Counted from the stretch's first letter, positions 27,046 to 36,795 are shown. The stretch: DNA of 55,572 nt from Sphingomonadales bacterium (GCA_011088215.1 JAALKD010000001.1:84912-140483); one strand, 5' to 3'. The notes: generated by a model not told the origin, from the sequence alone. Numbers and translations: made by a program.

Positions 27046-29568
27046 ATGACTTTTTTGAGCATATCACAGCAGCGAGGAAAGGCTAGCCTCCGCAGGTTTT
27101 CCTGTTTTGAGGGCAGTAAATGGATAGCTATTGTACTCTTGCTGTTGAGTGTTGTGCAAACGACGCGTTCCTCGTCTGCAGCCGAGACTATACCAGGTCA
27201 AAACGATACGTTCGTGAGTTTAGTGGTTCCTACCAACAGCCCCAAAGCATCATTGGACGGACCATGGCAAGTCATCCGCGACAAGATTGTACGCCCAGAG
27301 CAATTTGACGATCACTACACCGGAGAAGTGACCCAGTTTCCCGATCGCTGGCACGACAAAAAAAACGCCGGTGCAGAAAAAAACAGCTGGCCTATGGGCT
27401 ACGGAGTCGCCTCATATCGGCTAAAGCTTTTGCTACCTCTATCCGGTCCACCACTTAGCCTCAGGTTACAGACGCCGTATTCCGCACATGAATTATGGAT
27501 CAACGGTGAGCTTGTTGCGTCAAATGGGCAAATATCTGAGCAGCCAGAAGGTGCAAGAGCTTTCTATCTGGAACGGCGCGTTCGCTTGCCCCAAGCGGCC
27601 GAAGTTACTCTTGTCTTGATTGTTTCTAATTTTGAGCATGCTGCTGGAGGGATTTTACGCCCACCGCTTGTTGAAACAACGGCGGCGATGGAACAAGAGG
27701 CCCGCGCTTATGACTTGTCATACCTGTTTGTATTGGGCGCTTTAAGCGCACTTCTTATATTCCATCTAGCCTATTTTTCTCAGGGATTTAATGGCACACA
27801 AGACTGGTCTCTGTTTTGGTACTGTGTGCTGGTCACAATTGTTATCGTAAGACTGGCCACATTAAACACTATATTATTTAGAGTTTTCCCGGGTTTTCCT
27901 GAGTTCAGTGACAAAACTCTTGTCTATTTTACGCTCTATTCTGCCTCAACCGCATACCTTGCATTTCTTGCGTGTATCTTCCCTGACGAGTTCCCCAAAT
28001 ATATTCGCCGTATTACTTATTGGGGGTCCGCGCCCTTTATCTTGAGTGTGCTTCTCTTGCCAGTTCACATTTTCACTGGACTACAGGATGTCTTCATTGT
28101 CTTTGCGATGTTGATACTGGCGTATAATCAATTTGCTATTTTCAAAGCATGGCGGAATAAGCGCAGCGGTGCTGGCGCTATTGTGGTTTTCACCGCTTTC
28201 TTTCTTGCAACGGCGGTTAATGATGCGCTGCATTACCTCCATGCCTTCAATCTCAGGCCTTCATCGTTCTCAGACTTAATGCCTTTTGGCTTCCTGCTTA
28301 TTTCAATTGGTCATGCGATCGCACTAAGCACACGTGCACGCGCATTGCACAAAAAGTCTTTAACTCTTGCTGAGAGCTTGCAAGAACTCAATGTGTCTTT
28401 AGATGAGCGCGTTCAAGAGCGCACCCTAGAAGCAACGGCGTCGAAGATTGCTGCTGAAAAGAGTGCGCGCGAGAAAATAAACTTCATGTCCGCTGCCAGC
28501 CATGATTTGAGACAGCCAGTACAAGCATTGAGTATATTTAATCAGAATTTAAAAAAATCAGCCAACACGAATGGTGAACTGGCTGTCATTGCTGATAAAC
28601 AACAGCAATTAATAGGCTCTTTGTCTGATATTTTAGAAACCATGTTGGAAGCATCTCGCTTGGAGGCGAAAACACTCAATGTAACAATGAGTGCCATCTC
28701 TTTAGTGGCTATTTTCGATGAGCTAAAACAGACATTCCAGCCTATCGCTCTTCAAAACAACGTGGACCTCCGTTTTACCTCCTGCTCCCAGCACATTTGG
28801 GCCGACGCAAAGTATCTCAAACGTGTCTTGAGTAATCTTATTGCAAACGCAATTAAAGCTTCGAATAGTGGTCGTGTTTTAGTGGGGGCGAAGCGACAGG
28901 GGAACTCTCTAAAACTCATCGTTGCGGACAACGGGCATGGTATTCCTGCCAATGAAGTATCAAGTGTTTTTGATCGTTACGTGCAGTTGGAGAATACCAA
29001 AAAATCCCGGCAAGGTGGCCTTGGTCTTGGGCTTACAATCGTTCGAGAACTTTGTAACTTAATGGATATGAAAGTTGTGTTGGAATCTGAAGTTAATAAA
29101 GGCACACTTTTCTCGATTTCGGTCTTACCAGTTGTGCCGCCAACACCTGCCATTGCAATAACCGCAAGAACAGGCAAGGAGCCGTCGATACCCCAAAAAA
29201 GACTTGTTATACTTGTTGTGGACGATACTGAAGATGCAAGAGAGGCAATTGTTGAAATGTTCAGGGGATGGGGCCACGCTGCTCGCGGTGTTGCGTCACT
29301 TGAGGCTGCGGTGGACACTCTTAATGACTTGGGTCCACCGGACCTTATCATTACCGACTACTATCTTGCGCCTCATGTAACGGGGCTAGATGTTATCTCG
29401 GCCATCAAAGAAAAGTGCGCCGACACTCCCGCCATCATCATCACTGGCGCCACTGCCCCAGAGGACTTGCAGGTATTAGAAAAATGTGGTTTCCAGTATT
29501 TTCACAAGCCAGTTGACCCCGATGCAATTGAACAAACGTTACTGAGTTTAGTTCAGTCCAACAATTAG
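27046..29568 (+). CDS. 7TMR-DISM-type hybrid histidine kinase
   Basis: About 840 residues; the ATG at 27046 is favoured over a TTG at 27034. In order: a signal/TM segment (WIAIVLLLLSVVQTT), a periplasmic sugar-binding-like jelly-roll domain (residues ~60-215, YRLKLLLPL... HELWINGELVASNGQ), seven TM helices (~225-430), a short coiled coil, HisKA with phospho-acceptor in SAASHDLRQPVQAL (His codon 28501-28503), HATPase (LSNLIANAIKAS; VADNGHGIP; GGLGLGLTIV) and a C-terminal receiver (LVVDDTEDAR; phospho-acceptor Asp codon 29356-29358 in IITDYYL; Lys in YFHKPVD). Such kinases sense extracellular carbohydrates or small ligands. The divergent response regulator is its obvious partner. Confidence 0.93.
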   Translation: MTFLSISQQRGKASLRRFSCFEGSKWIAIVLLLLSVVQTTRSSSAAETIPGQNDTFVSLVVPTNSPKASLDGPWQVIRDKIVRPEQFDDHYTGEVTQFPDRWHDKKNAGAEKNSWPMGYGVASYRLKLLLPLSGPPLSLRLQTPYSAHELWINGELVASNGQISEQPEGARAFYLERRVRLPQAAEVTLVLIVSNFEHAAGGILRPPLVETTAAMEQEARAYDLSYLFVLGALSALLIFHLAYFSQGFNGTQDWSLFWYCVLVTIVIVRLATLNTILFRVFPGFPEFSDKTLVYFTLYSASTAYLAFLACIFPDEFPKYIRRITYWGSAPFILSVLLLPVHIFTGLQDVFIVFAMLILAYNQFAIFKAWRNKRSGAGAIVVFTAFFLATAVNDALHYLHAFNLRPSSFSDLMPFGFLLISIGHAIALSTRARALHKKSLTLAESLQELNVSLDERVQERTLEATASKIAAEKSAREKINFMSAASHDLRQPVQALSIFNQNLKKSANTNGELAVIADKQQQLIGSLSDILETMLEASRLEAKTLNVTMSAISLVAIFDELKQTFQPIALQNNVDLRFTSCSQHIWADAKYLKRVLSNLIANAIKASNSGRVLVGAKRQGNSLKLIVADNGHGIPANEVSSVFDRYVQLENTKKSRQGGLGLGLTIVRELCNLMDMKVVLESEVNKGTLFSISVLPVVPPTPAIAITARTGKEPSIPQKRLVILVVDDTEDAREAIVEMFRGWGHAARGVASLEAAVDTLNDLGPPDLIITDYYLAPHVTGLDVISAIKEKCADTPAIIITGATAPEDLQVLEKCGFQYFHKPVDPDAIEQTLLSLVQSNN

Positions 29569-29659
29569 CATTTTCTGCCCAAACCAGTATGCCCATTTAT
29601 TTTCTTTACAGCCCACATACGTACAAAAGAGCCCCTATTGGGAGACCCTTTATACGTAT
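29569..29659. other. Non-coding stretch with terminator-like sequence before fragment C
   Basis: It contains CCCTATTGGGAGACCCTTT and CGTATTGGT, which match CCTAATGGGACCCTTTTT and CGTATTGGT after the last receptor gene (55.34-55.37 kb). No gene is seen. It may be the terminator of the tRNA that gave fragment C. Confidence 0.45.
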
Positions 29660-29743
29660 TGGTTGCTAGAGTAGGATTAGCTTCGTCGCTACGCGCCTCA
29701 TCAGCTTCGCTATGAACTTACGACTCTCAGGTTATGAGTTTGA
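29660..29743 (-). repeat. tRNA-Met(CAT) 3' fragment C with an insertion of about 35 bp in the T-loop
   Basis: The CCA (29660-29662), acceptor strand and half the T-arm (to 29678) are followed by about 35 bp of unrelated GC-rich sequence (29679-29713). The rest of the T-arm, variable loop and anticodon arm (CTCATAA loop, decayed stem) then follow to 29743. The 5' half is absent. The insertion site matches where related sequences enter the decayed copies at A, D and F. Confidence 0.7.
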
Positions 29744-29795
29744 TAGATATATCAGCAACTATTTGATTTAATTAATATATTTAGTTCTTTAGAGT

Positions 29796-29820
29796 TTTTG
29801 TGTGCAATTTTTGTGTGAGT
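29796..29820. repeat. Doubled TTTTGTGTG motif at boundary C
   Basis: TTTTGTGTGC, AAT, TTTTGTGTGAGT; starts exactly 60 nt after the GAG landmark (29736). Same order, spacing and distance as at A and D. The rest of the gap to 29927 holds AT-rich sequence without a gene. Confidence 0.6.
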
Positions 29821-29927
29821 TTCATGACCCGAAAAATTTATTCCAAGGCTTCTCAAGCTTCATTGGTAAGTATTATAGGCCCTAGAAACCAAACTTGTTC
29901 TTGCGCGTCATATCAGTCTCTTTAGCT

Positions 29928-31019
29928 TTATCCCAATGTTTCAACCGGTTTAAAAACTTCATCAATGCCAAAGCACTTTGGTCCCCATACTTCGAGACAT
30001 TCCTGCCTACGCATAATTGGGGCAGCGCTATATCCAATAACTTTGACACGCAAACCGTAACGCAGCATCTCGGCCGTCATCGGTTCTCCGGTTTCCCGAT
30101 CAAGAATGCAAATTAAGTCCGGAACTATGGTCACAGTTTCACCGTTCAACCGAGCTACAATGTATTCGTTTTGAATGTCGATTATCAATTCGTCTGAGGA
30201 GTTATCGATAGGTTTCAAAACGGCGCTGCCCCAATGCCAGCCATCCCTTGTTTCATGTGTTACATCCACAATTTTGCCGTCAAAGAGAATACGTGCGCTG
30301 CGATTTTCTTCCGGGCAATTAAGGCAATTAATTAACCTGGCAAAAACATCGTCACTTTCCTCACGACCATTTCGAATTGCACGCCCAATTTCCAAAGTCT
30401 GGCTGATTGTATTATGAACAGCGTAGTCTTTCACATGCCTACCCTTCATAGGATAAATACCCGAAAAAGCCATGGCCCCCAATGCACTTACAACAGGACG
30501 AATTGCCTCTTCTGCTAATCGGTCACTCAGCAGGTCCATCGTAATGACATTCCCGAGTTCATCGCTGAAAATTGTCGGCGTCGCACGCGCACCGTAGACA
30601 GAAAATGTTGTCATTTCGAGATGAGGGAATGCGCGACCCATACCATCACCGTCAATAACCGGTAGACCAGTAATTGCTCCCAGAGCCAGTGGGAACATTG
30701 AGTTGGCTCCCCCTATTTCAGCACTGATAAGGGCGTTTACTTTCCGGCCATAAAATGTTTCAGCTTGCTCAAGCAACTTGACCAAATGTGTCTCGCTAAC
30801 CAGATATTCGACCAGTACAGTTGGTGCACCGATCCCGGCGATCGATATCACGAAGTCATCATCATCTAGTTCGCGTGCTGGAACGATATTTGGTGTTCTC
30901 CCCTGCGCGAGCTGGTTTTGCAAAAACAATTCACCGACATAGGGATCGCCGCCGCCGCCCGCGCCCAAAAATACAGCGCCGCGAGCCATGTCTTTAATAT
31001 CTGTTTGTGTCTTAATCAT
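29928..31019 (-). CDS. DUF917 family protein
   Basis: A 363-residue cytoplasmic protein. The N terminus TQTDIKDMARGAVFLGAGGG followed by GDPYVGELFL is the DUF917 signature, and the central NALISAEIGGANSMFPLALG and PVIDGDGMGRAFPHLEM segments are also typical. Members are always found beside HyuA-type hydantoinase/oxoprolinase proteins and are thought to form part of the same enzyme or substrate-binding complex, though the reaction is not established. The start is 15 nt from the stop of the HyuA-like gene on the same strand, so they form one operon with the amidohydrolase and possibly the receptor. Confidence 0.9.
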   Translation of the reverse strand: MIKTQTDIKDMARGAVFLGAGGGGDPYVGELFLQNQLAQGRTPNIVPARELDDDDFVISIAGIGAPTVLVEYLVSETHLVKLLEQAETFYGRKVNALISAEIGGANSMFPLALGAITGLPVIDGDGMGRAFPHLEMTTFSVYGARATPTIFSDELGNVITMDLLSDRLAEEAIRPVVSALGAMAFSGIYPMKGRHVKDYAVHNTISQTLEIGRAIRNGREESDDVFARLINCLNCPEENRSARILFDGKIVDVTHETRDGWHWGSAVLKPIDNSSDELIIDIQNEYIVARLNGETVTIVPDLICILDRETGEPMTAEMLRYGLRVKVIGYSAAPIMRRQECLEVWGPKCFGIDEVFKPVETLG

Positions 31020-31033
31020 AAGTGCCTCAATTT

Positions 31034-32605
31034 CTAAGCCAGATCGCCGACTACATTCACTTTTACGCGCACCGCCGATGTTTGCATGTGTGTCATCGGA
31101 AGTTCTTCAATCTCAATTAACTCTATGGTTTCATGGTCGGCCCCGGCCAGAACCGCCTTTTGAATCGCTGCTTCTTTCGCCCGCTTTAAGGCTTCTTCTC
31201 TACCTCCGTCAGCAAAATCAAAAAGTTTATCGATACGACCACCAACCTGGCCTATCGCAGCACCAATAGCGTTTGCGACCCCAGCATGTTTAGGCCGATG
31301 GGTCTTGGCTGCGCCCTTTAAATTTCGATCCACAAGAACACTACCGCCGCCCACCATAATGACTTGAACGTCCTGCGCGCTCGTTCTCATTTGATCGATA
31401 GCTTCTTCAATCAGATTATGGATTTTGCTATCTACTCGATCTACAAGCCCTCTATCGAGGTGAGCAACCAACGATGGATTTCCGATATCAACCTTTTCGC
31501 CTGCAACAGCAAAGTCTGTTGCAGTCAATGTGTTGCCGCCGAACACTTTTGCCTCCGTCTGCAGATGATTCCCGACAGACTGGGGTCCAATCTTAATTCG
31601 ATCGTCTGCGGTGTCGATAACGGTACCTCCGCCAAGCCCGATTGAGAGTACATCTGGCATTCTGAAATTGGTGCGTACACCGCCAACATAGCTTTCGCTT
31701 GATGTCTCCCTGGGAAACCCATTTTTCAAGAAACCAATATCGGTTGTGGTGCCACCTACATCGACAACAACGGCATCTTTTTCTCCGGTTAAAAAACCAG
31801 CTCCTCGAATGGAGTTGGTCGGACCGGCAGAACAGGTTATGATTGGAAATGCGCGCACATATTTTTCGTTGATCAGAGTCCCGTCATTTTGACTGAACAA
31901 CGGCTTGATATTCACGCCAACTGATCGAGAGGCACGCTGGATGGATTCAACGACCATTTCAGCAAATGGCACCATGCTGGCGTTTACAATGGTCGCGTTT
32001 TCGCGTTCAATTAACCCCACGCCACCAATATCTGCAGACTGGGTAATATGAATAGCCGGATTGTGACTTTTAATGATATCTGCAGCGCGTTCTTCAATAT
32101 CCGTCCTTACCGGCGCAAAAACGGAACAGATGGCGACTGAATTGATGCCCTTATGGGCAATATCCTTTGCAATTTTCTCCAATTCGCTCACGTCAAGCGA
32201 TGCATATTCAAGGCCACTGTATAAAGAGCCGCCACTCACCATATATATATGATGCCCGATAGCCTCTAGCAGGTCAGCGGGCCAACCAATAGCTGGCGGC
32301 ACGCCGTCTGATTTGGGCAGCCCAATACGAATGATGGCCGTTTTGGCCAAGTGTTTTCTTTGGATGAAAGCATTGATAAACTGCGTCGTCCCGATCATCA
32401 AGTTCGAGACTTCGTCTGAGCTAATATTGGCTTTCTCAAGAATACTTGAAAGCGCCTCAACCACTCCCGATCCAATATCATCGGTCGTCGCACTTTTGTT
32501 GGTGGCAATGACGGCTTTGCCATGCATGAGAGCAGCGTCGGTATTGGTTCCTCCAACGTCAATTCCCAATCGAAATACCGGATTTTCTGGTTTGTTCTTG
32601 TGCAC
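31034..32605 (-). CDS. Hydantoinase/oxoprolinase family protein (HyuA-like)
   Basis: About 523 residues from a GTG at 32605, chosen because AAGGAG lies 6 nt upstream and the start then falls just after the upstream stop (TAAaGTG); an upstream ATG at 32665 would overlap the previous gene by 59 nt. The fold is an actin-like ATPase: LGIDVGGTNTDAAL (phosphate 1), VVVDVGGTTTDIGFL (phosphate 2) and VLSIGLGGGTVI. It should hydrolyse a cyclic amide such as a hydantoin or 5-oxoproline in an ATP-dependent way. HyuB is not present; DUF917 takes its place, as in many marine genomes. It is coupled to the amidohydrolase upstream. Confidence 0.92.
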   Translation of the reverse strand: MHKNKPENPVFRLGIDVGGTNTDAALMHGKAVIATNKSATTDDIGSGVVEALSSILEKANISSDEVSNLMIGTTQFINAFIQRKHLAKTAIIRIGLPKSDGVPPAIGWPADLLEAIGHHIYMVSGGSLYSGLEYASLDVSELEKIAKDIAHKGINSVAICSVFAPVRTDIEERAADIIKSHNPAIHITQSADIGGVGLIERENATIVNASMVPFAEMVVESIQRASRSVGVNIKPLFSQNDGTLINEKYVRAFPIITCSAGPTNSIRGAGFLTGEKDAVVVDVGGTTTDIGFLKNGFPRETSSESYVGGVRTNFRMPDVLSIGLGGGTVIDTADDRIKIGPQSVGNHLQTEAKVFGGNTLTATDFAVAGEKVDIGNPSLVAHLDRGLVDRVDSKIHNLIEEAIDQMRTSAQDVQVIMVGGGSVLVDRNLKGAAKTHRPKHAGVANAIGAAIGQVGGRIDKLFDFADGGREEALKRAKEAAIQKAVLAGADHETIELIEIEELPMTHMQTSAVRVKVNVVGDLA

Positions 32606-32606
32606 T

Positions 32607-33869
32607 TTATACTCCTTGACCAGCGTGAGGCTTCGTTTCACTCGTGATGTCTTTTTCGATGTCACCGTTTTTCATGATGAGTTGAATGTTTTTAGCTGGC
32701 TCCAAAAAGAGCTCGACATTCTGGATGGGGTTGCCATCGACAACAATCAGGTCTGCCAATGCACCCGGTTTGACTACACCCAATTTATCCTTTCTCTGAA
32801 GGAGTTCGCCGTTGACAGAGGTCGCTGACCTTAGCGTTTCAAGGGCACCGCTTATCCTTGCTCGTAGAACGAGTTCCCAAAGTTCCTGACCGTGCAGACC
32901 TCCGAACAGGTCGGTCCCCAATCCTAGTTTTACACCGGCTTGTTCACAGTGCTCAACGGCGGCATAGGCATAATCTGATACTGCCGCAAGCTTGTCGTAA
33001 GCACCCGCGGGCAAATCTACATTCCCACTTATCAATGCTTCAACAACCGTCAGCGTTGGCACAACAAAAGTTTCGTTCTCTGCAACGGCGGCAGCCGACA
33101 AGGCATCTATCATTGTCCCGTGCTCAATTGACCGCACACCCAGGCGCGAGCAACGCATTGCGGCTTCAGCTGTGTGGGCGTGTGCCATTACGTATGTACG
33201 TCTTGATGCGGCCTCCTCAACCGCAGCAAGTATCTCACCGTCAGTGAATTGATTCATCCAGATAGGGTCGGTCGGCGACAATACGCCACCGGAGACAAAG
33301 ATTTTTATCTGATGAGCACCGTTATGCAGCTCATTACGAACAGCGCGCCGAACTGAATCCGCTCCATCCACCACTTTAGAAAGCGCACCCTTGTAACTGC
33401 ACCCGCACACGTCAAACGGTGCAGGTTTGCGCATATCTCCGTGACCACCAGTTTGCGACAACGCTTTACCACTGATGAATAGTCGAGGCCCTTTTATTAT
33501 ACCTGCCTCTGTCGCATCGACAAGACCACTGTCGGCACCACCTGCGTCACGAACCGTTGTAAACCCCCGACTTAAAGTTTCCTCCAGATAGGCACGCGCA
33601 TGTTGCGCAAGATGTGACGGAAACAGTCCATCAATAGACCCCACATCTAAGCTTGGGCTGTTGCAATGAAAATGGGCATCAATCAACCCAGGCATCAGGG
33701 TTTTTCCCTGCAGGTCTATGACCTGTTCACCCTTTTTATCAGGGTATCCGCCAGTACAGACTTCAATAACCTTGGCACCTTCAACAACAACAACATTGTC
33801 CAGAGCTGGGTATAAGTCATACCCATCAAACAAAGCGCATCCTGTAAAAACAATTTTGCCGCTATTCAT
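32607..33869 (-). CDS. Amidohydrolase (imidazolonepropionase/prolidase-like)
   Basis: About 420 residues from the ATG at 33869 (MNSGKIVFTGCALFDG); an upstream ATG at 33920 is possible. The metal-dependent barrel shows PGLIDAHFHCN (two His), RTYVMAHAHTAEAAMR, RSIEHGTMID and GLGTDLFGG (Asp). The C-terminal composite beta-sandwich is closed by KPGALADLIVVDGNPI. Members cleave amide bonds in cyclic or peptide-like substrates. It has no signal peptide. Its stop is one base before the HyuA start, so the pair is translationally coupled, consistent with sequential hydrolysis of one substrate. Confidence 0.92.
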   Translation of the reverse strand: MNSGKIVFTGCALFDGYDLYPALDNVVVVEGAKVIEVCTGGYPDKKGEQVIDLQGKTLMPGLIDAHFHCNSPSLDVGSIDGLFPSHLAQHARAYLEETLSRGFTTVRDAGGADSGLVDATEAGIIKGPRLFISGKALSQTGGHGDMRKPAPFDVCGCSYKGALSKVVDGADSVRRAVRNELHNGAHQIKIFVSGGVLSPTDPIWMNQFTDGEILAAVEEAASRRTYVMAHAHTAEAAMRCSRLGVRSIEHGTMIDALSAAAVAENETFVVPTLTVVEALISGNVDLPAGAYDKLAAVSDYAYAAVEHCEQAGVKLGLGTDLFGGLHGQELWELVLRARISGALETLRSATSVNGELLQRKDKLGVVKPGALADLIVVDGNPIQNVELFLEPAKNIQLIMKNGDIEKDITSETKPHAGQGV

Positions 33870-33964
33870 TGGTATTCCACAATCTGCGATCATCAAAAGG
33901 CGGGAACGGGGCGGTAGCACCTTGGGGTATGCTACCGCGACTCAGAGGCTAGCACTCTGAGTGT

Positions 33965-36115
33965 TTAGAAGCGGAAACTTGCTTCCACGCCGTATGTCGA
34001 CGGCTGTGCGAGAAATCCGATGTCAATGTCCAGACCGGAGAATTCTCGCGGGTTAAAGTCAGTGAAATATCTTTCTCCGGTAATATTTTTACCCCAGAGG
34101 TAAACACCCCACTGATCTGTTTGGATGCCGACCCGGAAATTTAGTAGATTGAGCGGCCCCTGAACATCCACATTGTCCACTTGCCAATACCGGTCACCTC
34201 TGTGTTCGTAGTCAACCCTCACAATACCTTCGATGGCATCTGTGACCTTGGGTGTATATTGAAAACCGGTATTGATGCTGAACTCGGTTGTTTTCGGCGA
34301 TTTGTTGCCTTCGTTTCCAGGGAATGCAGAAATACGCTCTATCTCGCTGTTCGTGGTTCCGAAGGCACCAAAGAAAAGAAAATCCGGTGTCAAAAGTGCC
34401 TGCGCTTCAAGCTCAAAACCATAGATCTGTACTTCGTCAATGTTTGTTATAACCTGAGAAGCTGTTGCCGCTTCGACGAAAAAGAACTGAAAATCATCCA
34501 CATTAGATAGATAAGCAGCACCGTTTAAAACAAGTCGTCTGTCGGCCAAGGTTGCTTTAAAGCCAACTTCGAAATTTTGCAGGGTTTCATCGGCAAACTC
34601 GTCAATCACAACACCGGGGGCATTAAATCCGCCAGAGCGAAAGCCTGTGCTGTATGTGGCATAGACGAGTTTATCATCATCAACATTGTAGGTCAGCGTT
34701 ACCTTCGGCTGCACGGAGTCGAAGCTGTTTTCTCTTGATGTATTCGCCGCCAAATCAGTTTGATCGCGCTCGTCTTTATCGTACCGAAGGCCGAAGGACA
34801 AAACAAAGTTATCTGCGAGATCATAATCAAGTTGCCCGAACAGAGCGTAGGCGTTGTTACTATTGTCTTCCCGACGATCAATCAAGAGCAACGCAGGATT
34901 GTCTATCTGATCAAACGTGCCGTCAAAATCAAAGAAGCCGCGCGTTCTCAGCGCCCTGTCTGTATGAATGTAATAAACTGTATGAATGTAATAAAGGCCC
35001 GCAATCCAACGAAGGCGCTGGTCGTCAGGCGACGTCAGCCTCAATTCCTGGCTGACCATCTCAACAAACAAATCCTGTCCTTGACCAACTTGAATGCCAA
35101 GCCCCAAGAAGCCACCTGGGCTATCAACAGGGTTTCGGAAATCAAGGTCACCTCTGTTGATTTCCGTGAGATCGGTATAACCAGTTATGCCCGTCAGCTT
35201 TGCAAAGTTCAAATCGGCATCAAACTTAAACGTCAGCTCGGCTTGATCACCAAATGTTTCACCGATTAAATTAAGCTGCGGCGACACAAAATCATTCGCG
35301 TTGCCGCTGAACACGACAGAGTCAAACTGACTGCCTGCGCGAAAATCCCTGAACGAGCCACGTAAATCCAGATCCAGCCAATCGTTTGCTGCAACAGATA
35401 TACGGCCACGAATAGAATAGTCATGATCAACGAAATCCTGTTTCACATTTGCGAATGTATTGGTGATACGCCCATCATCCTGAACATAACTGCCCGCTAG
35501 CCGGAAGCTCGCCTTATCCTCAACAATAGGACCTGAAATGCCTGCAGACAGATTAATTGCGTCTCCACGGCCATAACTTGCGTTGAGAAAGCCTGTAAGC
35601 TCCTCTGTTGGAGACTTGGTGACAATATTGATGGCACCGCCAATGGCGTTGCGCCCATATAGTGCACCCTGCGGCCCCTTCAATACTTCGATGCGTTCAA
35701 TATCAAACAGATTTTGGTTAAATTGCTTCTGGTTATTTTGAGGAACGCCGTCAATGATAATGGCGACCGGCGCATCGGCATTATTGATTTGGGTTACACC
35801 TCTAACAACAACGAATGTGTTATTGTAGGTGTCTGAGCTATCCAGCGATACATTGGGCGTTAGATTGATAAAGTCCTGAGTGGACTTGATGTTGGCATTT
35901 GCAATGGTCTGGGCTGTAAAGGCCGTGACTTGTGCTGGAACATCCTGCAGGTTTTCCGAGCGCCTTTGTGCCGTTACAACAATTGTCTCAAGCTCAAAGG
36001 CATCATCTTCATTTTCTGGCTCTTGGGCATGTGCCATCGCCGACAAAAACGTCGCGCAGCTCATTAAAGCTGACGAAAACATCAAACATTCTTTGGTTAT
36101 TTTACCAAATATCAT
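33965..36115 (-). CDS. TonB-dependent receptor
   Basis: 716 residues from the ATG at 36115, preceded by GGGGAGG at 8 nt; the longer open frame to 36325 overlaps the next gene and has no ribosome site. The signal peptide MIFGKITKECLMFSSALMSC ends at AHAQ. The TonB box is ETIVVTAQRR, and the plug contains VEVLKGPQGALYGRNAIGGA-type sequence (IEVLKGPQGALYGRNAIGG). The barrel ends in VEASFRF. It lies upstream of the amidohydrolase/HyuA/DUF917 genes on the same strand, so it probably imports their substrate across the outer membrane. Confidence 0.95.
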   Translation of the reverse strand: MIFGKITKECLMFSSALMSCATFLSAMAHAQEPENEDDAFELETIVVTAQRRSENLQDVPAQVTAFTAQTIANANIKSTQDFINLTPNVSLDSSDTYNNTFVVVRGVTQINNADAPVAIIIDGVPQNNQKQFNQNLFDIERIEVLKGPQGALYGRNAIGGAINIVTKSPTEELTGFLNASYGRGDAINLSAGISGPIVEDKASFRLAGSYVQDDGRITNTFANVKQDFVDHDYSIRGRISVAANDWLDLDLRGSFRDFRAGSQFDSVVFSGNANDFVSPQLNLIGETFGDQAELTFKFDADLNFAKLTGITGYTDLTEINRGDLDFRNPVDSPGGFLGLGIQVGQGQDLFVEMVSQELRLTSPDDQRLRWIAGLYYIHTVYYIHTDRALRTRGFFDFDGTFDQIDNPALLLIDRREDNSNNAYALFGQLDYDLADNFVLSFGLRYDKDERDQTDLAANTSRENSFDSVQPKVTLTYNVDDDKLVYATYSTGFRSGGFNAPGVVIDEFADETLQNFEVGFKATLADRRLVLNGAAYLSNVDDFQFFFVEAATASQVITNIDEVQIYGFELEAQALLTPDFLFFGAFGTTNSEIERISAFPGNEGNKSPKTTEFSINTGFQYTPKVTDAIEGIVRVDYEHRGDRYWQVDNVDVQGPLNLLNFRVGIQTDQWGVYLWGKNITGERYFTDFNPREFSGLDIDIGFLAQPSTYGVEASFRF

Positions 36116-36170
36116 AACTTCATTCCTCCCCTGGGGCCGCCACTTTGGGCGACATTTTATTAAGCCGTCA

Positions 36171-36566
36171 CTATTTCTCCGGCCCTTTTTCGCCTCTGGT
36201 GGCATCATAAGATTCATTAGTTGAATTTTGGTTTTCGATTGTGGAAGCGACAAAAACCAGAGCACAAGCGCCGACAAGCAATGCCACACGCAAAGGAGAG
36301 CCGCTTTCTCCGTAAAAAAACACACCTACCAGAATCATGCTGAGTGGTATCAGTCCGCTCATCAGTGGCACCAATCCTGATAAAAGAGTTCCAGAATGAA
36401 TGAGCCGGGCTAAAAAGAAAATGTTTACAATAAACAGCGAAATGCAGATCAGCGTCGGCAGGAGGCGAGAAAACCCTTGGGTTAAAGGCAGGACAGACAA
36501 CGCACCGATATTGGCCAAAAGAGCCAACAAAAATAGAACAACAACAGATGGTGTGGGCAACTCCAT
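36171..36566 (-). CDS. Small four-helix membrane protein, SMR/DMT-like
   Basis: About 131 residues from the ATG at 36566 (MELPTPSVVVLFLLALLANI), with AGGA upstream; ATG 36596 is the alternative. Four hydrophobic helices cover most of the protein, followed by a charged tail. Size and helix count match small multidrug resistance or half-size drug/metabolite transporters. The essential Glu of EmrE's first helix is not conserved (Asn in LLALLANIGAL), so drug-proton exchange is unlikely. It is on the same strand just upstream of the receptor gene. It may be an inner-membrane carrier for the imported compound. Confidence 0.7.
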   Translation of the reverse strand: MELPTPSVVVLFLLALLANIGALSVLPLTQGFSRLLPTLICISLFIVNIFFLARLIHSGTLLSGLVPLMSGLIPLSMILVGVFFYGESGSPLRVALLVGACALVFVASTIENQNSTNESYDATRGEKGPEK

Positions 36567-36795
36567 ATAAAATCCTGTAATCCTCGCTTCAATCATAGTT
36601 CGAGAAAAGATTTACCATCGCTGGCAGTCTATCGTCACCCAAACCAGAGGGGGGGAGGCATGCAAAAAATGGGGGGGACTAATCTCACAATGTATTTTTC
36701 GACCCAATCGTTGCAGAATGAAATGAACTCAACGATTATCGGTCTGGAGAAATTAGCGTGATTTTAGGGTTTGGCTCTACACACATGGTTACAGC

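Noticed and set aside
29880..29927. Third RTX C-terminal remnant at boundary C
   Set aside because: CCTAGAAACC resembles the RTX stop region (CCTAGAAGCTC), but no further codons align.
34760..35269. 169-codon plus-strand frame inside the TonB receptor at 34-36 kb
   Set aside because: Opposite strand of a well-supported receptor; no family similarity.
36640..36690. Two G7 tracts as a phase-variable promoter or quadruplex before the MalT-like gene
   Set aside because: Only two runs with irregular spacing; a quadruplex needs more and no slippage evidence is visible.
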